64,000 nt of DNA from Salinisphaera japonica YTM-1 (GCF_003788585.1 NZ_AYKG01000034.1:1-64000), one strand, 5' to 3'. Positions 44,580 to 56,174 are shown, numbered from the stretch's first letter. Program-made: numbers and translations. The notes: generated from the letters alone by a model not told the origin.

Positions 44580-44660
44580 ATTCGTTATCGACTGTTTGAA
44601 TTAAGACAGGCCCGCATCAATGCGATGCGGGCCCGGCGAAAAGAGCATGAATGGCGGCGA

Positions 44661-46148
44661 TCAGCCGACGGCGTTTTCCAGCGTCACGTTCAGCAGCTTC
44701 TGTGCCTCGACGGCGAACTCCATCGGGAGCTCCTTGAACACGTCCTTGCAGAAGCCGTTGACGATCAGGCTGACCGCGTCCTCTTCCGAGAGCCCGCGTT
44801 GCAGGCAATAGAACATCTGGTCTTCACCAATCTTGGAGGTGGTGGCCTCGTGTTCAAGTTTGGCGGTGCTGTTCTTGGACTCGACGTAGGGGAATGTATG
44901 CGCCCCGCACTTGTCGCCGATGAGCAGGGAATCGCACTGGGTGAAGTTTCGTGCGTTTGTGGCACTCGGCAGAATCTTGACCAGGCCGCGGTAGGCCTGT
45001 TCGCCGCGGGCGGCCGAAATACCTTTGGCGATGATCGTGGACTTGGTGTTCTTGCCCACGTGGATCATCTTGGTGCCGGTATCGGCCTGCTGCATGCCGC
45101 GCGTCACGGCCACCGAATAGAATTCGCCAACCGAGTTGTCGCCGTTCAAGACACAGCTCGGATACTTCCAGGTGATGGCCGAGCCGGTTTCAACCTGAGT
45201 CCAGGAAATCTTGGACCGGTCGCCGCGGCAATCGCCTCGCTTGGTCACGAAGTTATAGATGCCGCCCTTGCCGTTCTCATCGCCCGGATACCAGTTTTGA
45301 ACCGTCGAATACTTGATCTCGGCGTCATCTTCGGCCACGAGCTCAACGACAGCGGCGTGCAGCTGGTTCTCGTCGCGCTGCGGTGCCGTGCAGCCTTCCA
45401 GATAGGAGACATGGCTGCCTTCTTCGGCCACGATCAGCGTGCGCTCGAACTGGCCCGTGTTTTCCGCGTTGATACGGAAGTAGGTCGACAGCTCCATCGG
45501 GCAGCGAACGCCCTTCGGAATATAGACGAACGAGCCGTCGGTGAACACGGCCGAGTTCAGGCCGGCGAAGAAGTTGTCACCGCGCGGCACAACCGTGCCC
45601 AAGTGCTTTTTCACCAGTTCCGGATACTCGCGGATCGCTTCCGAGATCGAGCAGAAGATCACGCCGGCATCGGCCAGCTTGTCCTTGAACGTGGTGGCCA
45701 CCGATACACTGTCAAAGACGGCATCGACCGCCACATTGCTACCGGACGTCGGATACTGCGCGCCTTCCACGCCGGCCAGCATTTCCTGCTCGCGCAGCGG
45801 GATACCCAGCTTTTCGTAGGTTTCCAGCAGCTTCGGGTCGACCTCGTCCAGGCTCTTGGGCTTGTCGGCGGCCGATTTCGGCGCCGAGTAGTAAGAGATT
45901 TTCTGAAAGTCGATCGGCGGGTAGTGCAGATGTGGCCACTTGGGCATCTTCATCTGCTTCCACTGACGGAACGCCTCCAGGCGCCAGTCAAGCATCCACT
46001 GCGGTTCTTCTTTCTTGCTGGAAATGAACCGAATAACGTCTTCATCAAGACCAGGGGCAACCGTATCCGACTCGAGATCGGTAACAAAGCCGGCCTCATA
46101 CTCGCGTTCGGCTACCAGTTGTTCGACATCTTGTTCGTGTGCGGCCAT
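44661..46148 (-). CDS. sufB: Fe-S assembly scaffold subunit SufB
   Basis: Core scaffold on which clusters form. From the ATG at 46148 ([20 protein letters not shown]) it is 495 residues, the same as E. coli SufB; an upstream in-frame ATG at 46238 would add 30 residues lacking homology. The C-terminal SufB motifs are clear ([22 protein letters not shown] split as CGAHTFPY and [18 protein letters not shown]). It is the first gene of the operon; a TATACT -10 (minus strand, 46190-46195) lies about 42 bp upstream. Confidence 0.96.
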   Translation of the reverse strand: MAAHEQDVEQLVAEREYEAGFVTDLESDTVAPGLDEDVIRFISSKKEEPQWMLDWRLEAFRQWKQMKMPKWPHLHYPPIDFQKISYYSAPKSAADKPKSLDEVDPKLLETYEKLGIPLREQEMLAGVEGAQYPTSGSNVAVDAVFDSVSVATTFKDKLADAGVIFCSISEAIREYPELVKKHLGTVVPRGDNFFAGLNSAVFTDGSFVYIPKGVRCPMELSTYFRINAENTGQFERTLIVAEEGSHVSYLEGCTAPQRDENQLHAAVVELVAEDDAEIKYSTVQNWYPGDENGKGGIYNFVTKRGDCRGDRSKISWTQVETGSAITWKYPSCVLNGDNSVGEFYSVAVTRGMQQADTGTKMIHVGKNTKSTIIAKGISAARGEQAYRGLVKILPSATNARNFTQCDSLLIGDKCGAHTFPYVESKNSTAKLEHEATTSKIGEDQMFYCLQRGLSEEDAVSLIVNGFCKDVFKELPMEFAVEAQKLLNVTLENAVG

Positions 46149-46252
46149 AGCAACTCGAATCGTTGGTTGAAATCGTTGATGCAAACGAAAGTATAACGTG
46201 AAAGACGGTACACCCGACATCGACGACTTTCGATGCACATGATAGTGGGTTT

Positions 46253-46279
46253 CTATGTTGCTATTTCAAGACATAGCAA
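46253..46279. promoter_or_regulatory. Overlapping dyads between sufB and a lipoprotein gene
   Basis: CTATGT/ACATAG (46253-46258 with 46271-46276) and TTGCTAT/ATAGCAA (46258-46264 with 46273-46279) form two interleaved inverted repeats in an AT-rich part of the divergent spacer. This could be an operator for an Fe-S-responsive regulator of IscR/SufR type. I cannot match it to a named consensus, and no regulator gene is adjacent. Confidence 0.3.
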
Positions 46280-46292
46280 GGTGCTAACAATC

Positions 46293-46322
46293 TTGCGTTT
46301 ATACGTGCTGTCAGGCTTTAAT
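46293..46322 (+). promoter_or_regulatory. Sigma-70-like promoter of the DUF3015-like lipoprotein
   Basis: TTGCGT at 46293-46298 and TTTAAT at 46317-46322 are separated by 18 bp. Transcription would begin near 46330, leaving a short leader containing an AGGGAG ribosome site at about 46344 before the ATG at 46357. Confidence 0.5.
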
Positions 46323-46356
46323 GGATGCTCACAATAATATTCGCAGGGAGAACCTG

Positions 46357-46806
46357 ATGCGTAATCTTCTAGGCTTCGGTTTGGTGTTGGGTGCCGGCCT
46401 GGCCATGACCGGATGCTCGCAGATCACCGTCACCTCGGACACGATCGTCGACGGCACGGCACGTATCGCCGATGCCACGACCAACGCGGTCCAGCAGACC
46501 AGCAACGGCACGACGAACGCCAGCCGCAGCGCGTTCGCGCAGAACCACGACGCGCGTCGGAAATTCGTCGACTCGCAGTATGCGATGCTCAAGAACGAGG
46601 CCGCCCGCGGTCACGGTGAAGACCTGAACGCGCTGGCGTACATGATGCGCGCCGAAGACAAGCAGGCATTCGCGGCCCGCGTGCAGTCAAACTACGATGT
46701 GTTGTTCTCGGGTAAAGCCACCGGTGATGCATTCCTGACCCGTCTTTACGACGTGATGGGTGCGCCCAGCGACATGGCCGCGCAACAGCGCGTCGCCCAG
46801 AGCTGA
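46357..46806 (+). CDS. DUF3015-like lipoprotein
   Basis: A 149-residue predicted lipoprotein: signal peptide MRNLLGFGLVLGAGLAMTGC with the lipid-modified cysteine at residue 20. The mature part has a Thr/Asn/Ala-rich N-terminal section, then a conserved-looking helical domain (FVDSQYAMLKNEAARGHGED, then LNALAYMMRAEDKQAFAARVQSNYDVLF split across it). This pattern resembles the C-terminal half of DUF3015 envelope proteins. The start was chosen by the AGGGAG site and signal peptide; an ATG at 46321 would mask the signal. Function unknown. Confidence 0.75.
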   Translation: MRNLLGFGLVLGAGLAMTGCSQITVTSDTIVDGTARIADATTNAVQQTSNGTTNASRSAFAQNHDARRKFVDSQYAMLKNEAARGHGEDLNALAYMMRAEDKQAFAARVQSNYDVLFSGKATGDAFLTRLYDVMGAPSDMAAQQRVAQS

Positions 46807-46834
46807 GCTAACCGGACCGCAAGTGTTGCCAGAC

Positions 46835-46863
46835 AAAAAGCCGGCTTCTGACGCCGGCTTTTT
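46835..46863. terminator. Bidirectional intrinsic terminator
   Basis: An 11-bp perfect stem AAAAAGCCGGC/GCCGGCTTTTT (46835-46845 with 46853-46863) has a 7-nt loop and sits 28 bp after the lipoprotein stop, ending its monocistronic transcript. Confidence 0.9.
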
Positions 46864-46899
46864 CATGCCTGTTTCATCAAGCCAACGAGACGCCTGCCC

Positions 46900-47340
46900 A
46901 TGGCCGTGAACCATCAATGGGATGTGATCGCACCGTTTCATATCGATGTCACGGTCGCTGCCTCGGATATCGACCGGCTCGATCATGTCAATAACGCCGC
47001 GTATCTGCGTTTCATGGAACGCGCGGCCTGGGCGCATACCGAAGCCCTGGGCCTGACGTGGGAGACGTATCGCGCGCTCGATGCGGCCTGTGTGGTCCGT
47101 CGGCACGAGATCGACTATCTGGCGGCTGCGCATATCGATCAGCCGCTTCGGATCGCGACCTGGATCGAGTCCAATGACCAGCGTCTTGCCATGTGGCGAC
47201 GCTTTCAGATTCGTCGCGATCTGACCGGGGCAACGATCTTTCGTGCGGCCACCCAGTACGTGACGATCACGTTATCGAACGGGCGGCCGCGGCGCATGCC
47301 GCGTGAGTTCGCCGAGGCCTATCGCGTCCATGACGGATAA
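46900..47340 (+). CDS. Acyl-CoA thioesterase, hot-dog fold (4HBT/YbgC-like)
   Basis: A 146-residue single hot-dog domain of the 4-hydroxybenzoyl-CoA thioesterase family. The catalytic-loop signature DxxxHVNNxxYL appears as DRLDHVNNAAYLRFMERA, preceded by a V-A-A-S-D strand. The substrate is unknown; short or medium acyl-CoAs are likely. The next gene starts inside its 3' end (at 47330), so the two are translationally linked. Confidence 0.82.
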   Translation: MAVNHQWDVIAPFHIDVTVAASDIDRLDHVNNAAYLRFMERAAWAHTEALGLTWETYRALDAACVVRRHEIDYLAAAHIDQPLRIATWIESNDQRLAMWRRFQIRRDLTGATIFRAATQYVTITLSNGRPRRMPREFAEAYRVHDG

Positions 47341-47623
47341 GACGAGCCAGGCGCGGCGTCGTGTCGTTATCCGCTACTGCCCGGGCTGTCGCTGGCTGGC
47401 CCGCGCGGCCTGGATGGCCCAGGAGCTGTTGCAGACCTTTGAAGGCACGCTTGACGAAGTCGCCATTGCCCCGGCCGAGTCCGGGGTGTTTCAAATCTGG
47501 CTGAATGATGTCTGTCTGCACGATCGGCGCGAGGCCGGGGGCTTTCCGGAAACCAAGCCCGTCAAGCAGATGATTCGTGATGCCATCGCCCCGGATCAGG
47601 ATCTTGGCCACAGTGATCGCTGA
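47330..47623 (+). CDS. SelT/SelW/SelH-family thioredoxin-fold protein
   Basis: A 97-residue Rdx-family protein. The redox motif YCPGCRWLARAAWMAQELL holds a CxxC, where selenoprotein W and relatives have CxxU. Downstream, GVFQIWLNDVCLHDRREAGGFPE matches the family pattern GxFEVxxNGxLxxSKxxxGGFP. The ATG at 47330 overlaps the end of the thioesterase gene. It is probably a thiol-disulfide protein; the partner is unknown. Its TGA stop is back to back with the opposing stop of the DUF3293 gene. Confidence 0.82.
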   Translation: MTDKTSQARRRVVIRYCPGCRWLARAAWMAQELLQTFEGTLDEVAIAPAESGVFQIWLNDVCLHDRREAGGFPETKPVKQMIRDAIAPDQDLGHSDR

Positions 47624-48055
47624 TCAATCGAGCCACACCAGGCGGCATTGGTCGGGCGCGACGGACACGATCGCTGCCTGTCCGAAGCGGGCAGCCAGCG
47701 CCTGTACGAACGCGGTGTCGCCGGTCGCGATCAGCTGCCCGTATTCATCCGGCCATCGTCCGGCGGGATCGATATGCCGGGTTGCAAGGCCGGGGATGCC
47801 GGCGCTGGCAAGTTCGGCGTCCAGGGCAGCGCCGCGGCTGCGGTTGTCTATCGCCGAGTGGGCGCTTGCGCCCGGATTATCGGCGGTAATGATCCAGCCG
47901 CCGGGTACGTCAGCAACACGCCGGCACCACTCGATGATCGTGGCCGGGCCCGGGTGATCCACGTATAGATCGACTGCCGGGTTCATCGTGATGCGATAGA
48001 TCGTTGCCGCGAACGCGTGGGCCAGCGGCGTGTCCGTGTCGTGCGAATAGGCCAA
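47624..48055 (-). CDS. DUF3293-family protein
   Basis: A 143-residue cytosolic protein with the DUF3293 pattern: WIITADNPGASAHSAIDNRSR near the middle (W-x-x-x-T-A-x-N-P-G) and a C-terminal region ending in CRLVWLD. No catalytic residues can be named; the function is unknown. It converges on the SelW-like gene with abutting stops (TGATCA), and a 276-bp inverted-repeat element follows its 5' side. Confidence 0.75.
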   Translation of the reverse strand: MAYSHDTDTPLAHAFAATIYRITMNPAVDLYVDHPGPATIIEWCRRVADVPGGWIITADNPGASAHSAIDNRSRGAALDAELASAGIPGLATRHIDPAGRWPDEYGQLIATGDTAFVQALAARFGQAAIVSVAPDQCRLVWLD

Positions 48056-48099
48056 TGGCAGGGTCCTTTCTTCTGAATTTGCGACATAAAAAAGGTTCT

Positions 48100-48375
48100 T
48101 CGCAGATCATCGGGATTCGAGAATGGCGGTCCGCAAATAAACGCGAATAAAACGCAAATAGAGACTACTGGCGACAGTGGTCACGTCTATTCATGCGAAT
48201 CAAGTCTGCGATGAAGGCCCATGAAAGACGTCTTTCGAAATAACCCACGCGCAGCGCGCACGCGTTCGGACGGCGCGCGCCGCTTCGATGCCACATCGAA
48301 CGTTATTTGCGCTCATTTGCGTTCTTTGCGGACGAGTCGCCTGCGCGGCTTGACTTCCCGCTAATCTGCGATGAG
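48100..48375. repeat. 276-bp long inverted-repeat element with CGCAAAT/CGCAGAT words
   Basis: Outer arms TCGCAGATCATCGGGA (48102-48117) and its degenerate complement (around 48354-48372), plus inner arms GTCCGCAAATAAACGCGAAT... (48129-48160) and its complement ending TTTGCGGAC (48303-48333), make a two-block inverted repeat; the right arm has about 12 extra bases. The inner arms are short tandem units of CGCAAATAA type. Base composition is lower in GC than the flanking genes. No ORF with recognisable homology lies inside. It may be a MITE-like or intergenic repeat relic. Confidence 0.7.
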
Positions 48376-48380
48376 CCATA

Positions 48381-48412
48381 AAAAAGCCCGGATCTGATGA
48401 CCCGGGCTTTTT
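48381..48412. terminator. Terminator of the tetR-fadE transcript
   Basis: A perfect 11-bp stem AAAAAGCCCGG/CCGGGCTTTTT (48381-48391 with 48402-48412) with a 10-nt loop, symmetrical and hence bidirectional. It lies 27 bp beyond the minus-strand acyl-CoA dehydrogenase stop. Confidence 0.88.
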
Positions 48413-48438
48413 ATCACCGCCTGATGGACAAGGCGCGA

Positions 48439-50901
48439 TCAGGCAACACGGGTTTCGACACGGTCGTCGACGTGGTCCTGATTTTTCATGTCCGCCAGAT
48501 ACTCCGGGGAGAAGGCATCCGTAAGGATCGCGTCGTAGCGCAGGTCATCATAAGCCTTCACCTGATCAGCCTCATCCTGGGTCAGGATGTCTTTTTCCAC
48601 CGCGCTCTTCAGGCGTGCATCCACGTTCAGGCCCTCCAGCTGGCCCTTGGCCACGGCCTTGAAGAACTTGTCATACAGCGGCTCGACCTCGATCAGCGTC
48701 TTGAAGGCATGCTCCATACGCCCGGTGGCCGAGTCCTTGGACTTGCCGAGATAGATGTCCGAGGAGAGCCGATCACGAAAGGCGGAGGGCTCCATGATGA
48801 AATCGCCGAGCTTGTTGATGAGCGCATCGGTTGCGCCCTTGTGCCGACGCCCGGCCGGGAAGACCAGCACACGCATGAAGCCCGCCACGAAGCGGTTCGG
48901 GAAGTTGCGCAGGAAGGCATCGAACGCTTTCTCGATATTGGCCAGCGACTCAGCCATCACATAGTGCAGGTGATCCACGTCTTCGGCCGGCTGGCCCTCG
49001 TCGTGGAAATACTTGAGCGTGGCCGAGGCGAAATACAGCTCGGACAACACATCGCCCAGACGCGCCGAGAGCAGTTCCTTGCGTTTCAGCTCGCCGCCCA
49101 TCATGCCCATCGTCACGTCGGAGACGATCGCCAGCGACGAGGAGAAACGCTCCAGCTTGCGATAGTAGGTCGCGGCCACGCCGTCGACCGGCGCCTTGGC
49201 CAGGAACGAGCCGAATAGACCGAAGGTGAACGAACGCGCGCCGCGGTTGACCGAATAGCCGACGTGCGACCAGAGCAGGTCATCGAACTCGTCAAGATTG
49301 TCGTCGCGCGCGGCCTCCATCTCGGGGAAGACATACGGGTGACAACGGATCGCGCCCTGGCCGAAGATCATCAGCGAGCGGGTCAGGATATTGGCCCCCT
49401 CGACCGTGATGGCGATCGGAATCGAGACATACGAGCTCGACAGGTAGTTGCGCGGGCCCTGTTGAATACCACGCCCGCCGTGCACGTCCATGGCGTCGTT
49501 GACCACGGTGCGCATCCATTCGGTCATGTGGTACTTGGCCATGGCCGTCACCACGGAAGGCGTGCACTCATCCACGCCGGAGGCGGTGAGAATACGCGCG
49601 GCCTCCATCTTGTAGTTCAGGCCGGAAATACGCGCCGTGGCTTCCTGCACGCCCTCGAACTTGCCGATCGGCAGCTTGAACTGACGCCGGATACGACCCC
49701 AGGCGCCGGTCATGCGATACGACATCTTGGCCGCGGCCGAGGACAGTGCGGGCAGCGAAATGCCGCGCCCGGCCGACAGGCACTCGACCAGCATGCGCCA
49801 GCCACCGCCGGCACGCTCCGGCCCGCCGATGATGGCATCCAGCGGTACGAATACTTCGTTGCCATGGATCGGGCCGTTCATGAACGCGCCCGGGAAATGT
49901 CGTTTGCCGATCTCTACGCCCGGCTCGTCGGCCGAGATCAGGGCACAGGTGATGCCGTAATCGGTCTTGTTTTCATCGCCCAGCAGATGCTCGGGATCCT
50001 GCAGTTTGAAGGCCAGGCCGATCACCGTGGCCACCGGGGCCAGCGTGATCCAGCGTTTCGAGAAGGTGAGCTTCATACCCACGACTTCTTCGCCGTTGTA
50101 CTGGCCCTTGGTGACGATGCCGTAATCGGGCAGGGCGCCTGCATCCGAGCCGACTTCCGGGCCGGTCAGGCCAAAGCAGGGGATCTGGCTGCCATCAGCC
50201 AGGCCAGGCAGCCATTTGTCCTGTTGTTCCTTGGTGCCGTAGTGCACCAGCAGCTCACCGGGGCCCAGCGAGTTCGGCACCATGACGGTGACGGCCGTGG
50301 TCAACGAGCGCGAGGCGATCTTGGCCACGATGGTCGACTGCGCCAGGGCCGAAAAGCCCAGGCCGCCGTGCTCTTTGGGAATGAGCATGGCGAAGAACTT
50401 GTGCTCGCGGATGTAATCCCAGCCCTCGGGCGGAATATCGTGGCGCTCGTTGAGGATCTCCCACTCGTCGAGCATGGCGCACAGGGTGTCGGTCTCGTTA
50501 TCGAGAAACGAGCGCTCTTCATCGGTGAGCTGCGTGCGCTTGAAATTCAGCAGATAGGACCAGTCAGGCTTGCCGCGGAACATCTCGGTTTCCCACCAGG
50601 TCGCCCCCGCTTCCAGGGCTTCGCGCTCGGTGTCCGACATGGGCGGCAGTACGGCCTTGAAGCCGGCAAACGCTTTTTTCGTCACCCACGACTTGCGCAG
50701 CGACTCGACGTTGAACACGACGATCGGCGTGCCAAAGACCACGGCGGCAATCAAAAGCCCGACCGGGCCGATGACGCCAAACACGGCCAACGCCGCGAAA
50801 TACACGACCGTGGCGATACTCCAGGTCACCCGGGAGTAGCCCTTGTAGGCCATGAACCAGATCGCGGCCAGGGCGATCACGATACTCAACAAGACACTCA
50901 T
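48439..50901 (-). CDS. fadE: Acyl-CoA dehydrogenase FadE
   Basis: First enzyme of fatty-acid beta-oxidation in the long, membrane-anchored FadE form. The 820-residue protein (E. coli 814) starts with two or three hydrophobic segments (about 1-65) followed by the FAD-dependent dehydrogenase core. That core has CFGLTGPEVGSDAGALPDYG (FAD/substrate loop), the YVSIPIAITVEGANILTRSL region and a C-terminal DUF1974-type domain. A strong AAGGAGG site precedes the ATG. It is 27 bp after tetR on the same strand, so its expression is tied to that regulator. Confidence 0.95.
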   Translation of the reverse strand: MSVLLSIVIALAAIWFMAYKGYSRVTWSIATVVYFAALAVFGVIGPVGLLIAAVVFGTPIVVFNVESLRKSWVTKKAFAGFKAVLPPMSDTEREALEAGATWWETEMFRGKPDWSYLLNFKRTQLTDEERSFLDNETDTLCAMLDEWEILNERHDIPPEGWDYIREHKFFAMLIPKEHGGLGFSALAQSTIVAKIASRSLTTAVTVMVPNSLGPGELLVHYGTKEQQDKWLPGLADGSQIPCFGLTGPEVGSDAGALPDYGIVTKGQYNGEEVVGMKLTFSKRWITLAPVATVIGLAFKLQDPEHLLGDENKTDYGITCALISADEPGVEIGKRHFPGAFMNGPIHGNEVFVPLDAIIGGPERAGGGWRMLVECLSAGRGISLPALSSAAAKMSYRMTGAWGRIRRQFKLPIGKFEGVQEATARISGLNYKMEAARILTASGVDECTPSVVTAMAKYHMTEWMRTVVNDAMDVHGGRGIQQGPRNYLSSSYVSIPIAITVEGANILTRSLMIFGQGAIRCHPYVFPEMEAARDDNLDEFDDLLWSHVGYSVNRGARSFTFGLFGSFLAKAPVDGVAATYYRKLERFSSSLAIVSDVTMGMMGGELKRKELLSARLGDVLSELYFASATLKYFHDEGQPAEDVDHLHYVMAESLANIEKAFDAFLRNFPNRFVAGFMRVLVFPAGRRHKGATDALINKLGDFIMEPSAFRDRLSSDIYLGKSKDSATGRMEHAFKTLIEVEPLYDKFFKAVAKGQLEGLNVDARLKSAVEKDILTQDEADQVKAYDDLRYDAILTDAFSPEYLADMKNQDHVDDRVETRVA

Positions 50902-50928
50902 GGCGTCCTCCTTCGAGTGATAAGACGA

Positions 50929-51564
50929 TTACGACGTGCCGGTGCGCGCAACACGTTGATAACGGGTGTCCTGTGCGACCGGACGTGCTTCCGGCGGCAA
51001 CAGGCTGATCATCAGAAAACGGACATACTCGGCAAACGCCGGGTCGTCCGAGGCCGGCCATTCATCGGGCAGGTCACGCCGGATCTGCAACGAGCCCAGA
51101 AACACCGAGTAGGTCTGCAGGGCCCAGCGTCGTGCCGAATCCACGTGCATGCCGAGACCGGCATAGCAATCGATGATGAAATCCAGCCGCCGGCGCGAGA
51201 CGCGCTCGACGTATTCGCGCACCAGCGCCGGCTTGGACGCGCTCGAAAGCGCGGTATAGATCCGGCTGGCCCGTTTGGAGGTGTTGACCTCGGTGATCAG
51301 GCGCTGAATACGCAGTTTCGGGTCGGTTTCTTCGGCCACGCGGGCCAGCACGTCGTCGGTTTCACGGGCTTCCCAGCAATCCAGCGCGGCCTTGAGCAGT
51401 GCGTCGCGATTGGCGAAATGCCAATAGAAACTGCCCTTGGTCACGCCCAGCTCGCGCGCCAACGGCTCGATGGCCACGCCCTCGATACCGCGGGCTGCGA
51501 TCGCGGCCAGTGCGGCCTCGGCCCAGTCGTTGGCAGACAGTGCGTTTTTGGTCTCGCTTGGCAT
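50929..51564 (-). CDS. TetR-family regulator of the fadE locus
   Basis: A 211-residue TetR/AcrR repressor. The N-terminal helix-turn-helix (about 31-50: AIEPLARELGVTKGSFYWHF) is typical; the rest is the ligand-binding region. I use the ATG at 51564, since the upstream ATG at 51621 would place the coding region over the promoter and operator. It is upstream of fadE and divergent from a thioesterase, with a palindrome between the two promoters. Acyl-CoA is the likely ligand, by analogy with PsrA and FadR-like TetR proteins, but that is inference. Confidence 0.88.
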   Translation of the reverse strand: MPSETKNALSANDWAEAALAAIAARGIEGVAIEPLARELGVTKGSFYWHFANRDALLKAALDCWEARETDDVLARVAEETDPKLRIQRLITEVNTSKRASRIYTALSSASKPALVREYVERVSRRRLDFIIDCYAGLGMHVDSARRWALQTYSVFLGSLQIRRDLPDEWPASDDPAFAEYVRFLMISLLPPEARPVAQDTRYQRVARTGTS

Positions 51565-51591
51565 GAAGGCTTCGAAATCGGCTCGTCTACG

Positions 51592-51597
51592 TATAAT
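51592..51597 (+). promoter_or_regulatory. Consensus TATAAT -10 of the thioesterase promoter
   Basis: TATAAT at 51592-51597 is a perfect sigma-70 -10 box; the -35 is poor (TTCGAA at 51571 with short spacing). Transcription would start near 51604, placing the adjacent palindrome at about +14 to +33, where a bound repressor would block elongation or clearance. On the other strand a perfect TTGACA (complement at 51617-51622) could be the tetR -35. Confidence 0.5.
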
Positions 51598-51617
51598 CTT
51601 TGCCCATCGCTGACGTG

Positions 51618-51637
51618 TCAATACGCCGGCGTATGGA
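51618..51637. promoter_or_regulatory. Palindromic TetR-type operator
   Basis: ATACGCCGGCGTAT (51621-51634) is a perfect 14-bp palindrome, extended by TC/GA across one mismatch to 20 bp. It lies between divergent tetR and the thioesterase, overlaps the TTGACA of tetR and lies just downstream of the thioesterase start site. Length and position fit autoregulation by the adjacent TetR protein plus joint control of the thioesterase and fadE. Confidence 0.6.
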
Positions 51638-51664
51638 ACAAGGATGCAGGGAGACCAACAGCTG

Positions 51665-52105
51665 ATGCACGAGCCAAACCGCGCGGATTACGCGCATCTG
51701 ACGCCGATCAAGGTCAAATGGGGCGAGATGGACAGCCTGGGGCATGTCAATAACGCAGTCTATTTCCGTTATTCGGAGGACGGGCGTATCGACTATATCC
51801 ACGGAATCAGTGAAGACGCGGATCATCAGACCAGCGACGGGCCGATTCTGGCGGATCTGCAGTGCAGCTTTCGTGCACAGCTGCGGTTTCCGGCCGATGT
51901 CGAGATCGGCACCCGGGTCAAGCGCATCGGCCGCTCGAGTCTGGATATCGAGCAGTGCCTGTTCCTGGCCGGCACCGACGACGTGGTCGCCGTCTATGCC
52001 AACGTGGTGGTCTGGTTCGACTACGGCGCCCAGACCAGCATGCGGATTCCGGAGACAGTCCGTGAGCGTATCCGCGCGCTGGAAGCCGTCGCCCCCGAGG
52101 AATGA
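51665..52105 (+). CDS. Acyl-CoA thioesterase, hot-dog fold
   Basis: A 146-residue 4HBT-family hot-dog protein with the catalytic-loop signature GEMDSLGHVNNAVYFRY. I prefer the ATG at 51665 because AGGGAG lies about 11 nt upstream; an ATG at 51644 would add seven residues. It is divergent from tetR-fadE and shares the operator region, so it probably helps regulate acyl-CoA pools during fatty-acid degradation. Confidence 0.85.
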   Translation: MHEPNRADYAHLTPIKVKWGEMDSLGHVNNAVYFRYSEDGRIDYIHGISEDADHQTSDGPILADLQCSFRAQLRFPADVEIGTRVKRIGRSSLDIEQCLFLAGTDDVVAVYANVVVWFDYGAQTSMRIPETVRERIRALEAVAPEE

Positions 52106-52111
52106 GGCGCT

Positions 52112-52723
52112 CTAGCGCTCGGGGAAGCCGTCGTGCAGAAAGACCTCGGACAGATCGAGCTGGCCGGCGCGTGGATGGGCGCCGGTCAGCGGCTTGCCGA
52201 TACACAGCATCAGACAGATCCGATGATCGGGCGGCAGGTTGATCAAGTGGCCCACGCGCTTGAAGTCGAAGCCGTCCATCGGGCATGAGTCATAGCCCAT
52301 GCCCACGGCGGCCAGCATGGCCGTCTGGGCCGCCATGCCGCAGGAGCGCATGCCTTCGTCGCGTTGCAGCAGGTCATCGTCGCGATAGAAATGCCGGATG
52401 TTGCGCACCATGGAATCCGAGACGTGCGTCGGGGCATTCACCCAGTAGCGTTCGGGCGATTTGTCCCAGCTTTTCAGATCCATGCACAGCACGAGCAGCA
52501 ACGAGCACTCGGTGACCTGGCTCTGGCCCCAGGCCGCTTTCTGAATCTCGGCCCGGATCTCGGCATCCTGGACCGCCACGAAGCGCCAGTTCTGGATATT
52601 GAAGGCCGTGGGCGAGAGCAGCGTATGGCTGAGAAGGGTGTCGATCTCGTCTTCACGCATGCGGTGATCGGGATCGAACTTGCGCACCGAGCGACGGGCG
52701 CGAATAGCGTCGAGTACGTCCAA
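52112..52723 (-). CDS. Nitroreductase-family oxidoreductase
   Basis: FMN-dependent nitroreductase-fold protein of 203 residues from a TTG start at 52723. The family entry DAIRARRSVRKFDPDH near the N-terminus, SPTAFNIQNWRFVAV and the C-terminal CIGKPL segment are present. The TTG is preceded by AAGGA at 7 nt and lies 25 bp after the purB stop; ATG candidates further upstream would sit inside purB and encode an unrelated 51-residue leader. Substrate unknown. Confidence 0.8.
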   Translation of the reverse strand: MDVLDAIRARRSVRKFDPDHRMREDEIDTLLSHTLLSPTAFNIQNWRFVAVQDAEIRAEIQKAAWGQSQVTECSLLLVLCMDLKSWDKSPERYWVNAPTHVSDSMVRNIRHFYRDDDLLQRDEGMRSCGMAAQTAMLAAVGMGYDSCPMDGFDFKRVGHLINLPPDHRICLMLCIGKPLTGAHPRAGQLDLSEVFLHDGFPER

Positions 52724-52748
52724 AAGAATCCTTGAATCGGTGCGGGCG

Positions 52749-55684
<2,936 letters not shown>

Positions 55685-55745
55685 GGGTGATAGCCGTCGG
55701 CCGCCGCCCGGCGGTCGACGCGCCCTGTGATGATCGAGGAAAGCA

Positions 55746-56159
55746 ATGTCGAACAAGCCGCCCGCGATACGTCTGGCCACCGCGCTGTTCACCGCTGTCT
55801 GGGTGTTCGGCGCGATCAAGCTGGTGCGCAGCCTGTCGCTGGCGCCCAGCGCCGGCGGCCACGGTTTCACCATCTTTGCCTTCGCCGCGACCTATTCGGT
55901 GATGGCGCTGCTGATCGTTTATCTGTGGCAGGGGGCATCGTGGGCTCGGGGCGGCCTGTTCGTGTTATTTCTGATCGCGATCGCCCCCGGCCTGGTTCTG
56001 GTTCTGCCTTATGCCACGCGGATACCGCTACTGGCGATATTGACGGCCGGCCAGGCGATCGCTGCCATCGCCGGGTTCTATATCGTGTTTCGCGAGCCCA
56101 CTGCCGGCTGGTTCAAGCGCCCGAACACCACGCCGCTGACCCGTGGGCCGCGGCGTTGA
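55746..56159 (+). CDS. Four-helix integral membrane protein, unknown function
   Basis: A 137-residue hydrophobic protein with about four transmembrane segments (roughly 10-30, 43-63, 69-91, 97-116) and a short basic C-terminal tail ending RGPRR. I do not recognise the family. It follows fumC by 61 bp on the same strand and may be in the same transcript. Its 3' end converges with the next gene; a 16-bp perfect palindrome GCGTTACGCGTAACGC (56172-56187) overlaps the opposing stop codon. Confidence 0.6.
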   Translation: MSNKPPAIRLATALFTAVWVFGAIKLVRSLSLAPSAGGHGFTIFAFAATYSVMALLIVYLWQGASWARGGLFVLFLIAIAPGLVLVLPYATRIPLLAILTAGQAIAAIAGFYIVFREPTAGWFKRPNTTPLTRGPRR

Positions 56160-56174
56160 GACGGGCCGCAGGCG

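Noticed and set aside
49264-51753. 829-codon plus-strand open frame antisense to fadE and tetR
   Set aside because: It mirrors the high-GC third-position bias of fadE/tetR, has low-complexity His/Arg/Gly-rich translation and no recognisable domain; fadE and tetR explain the region.
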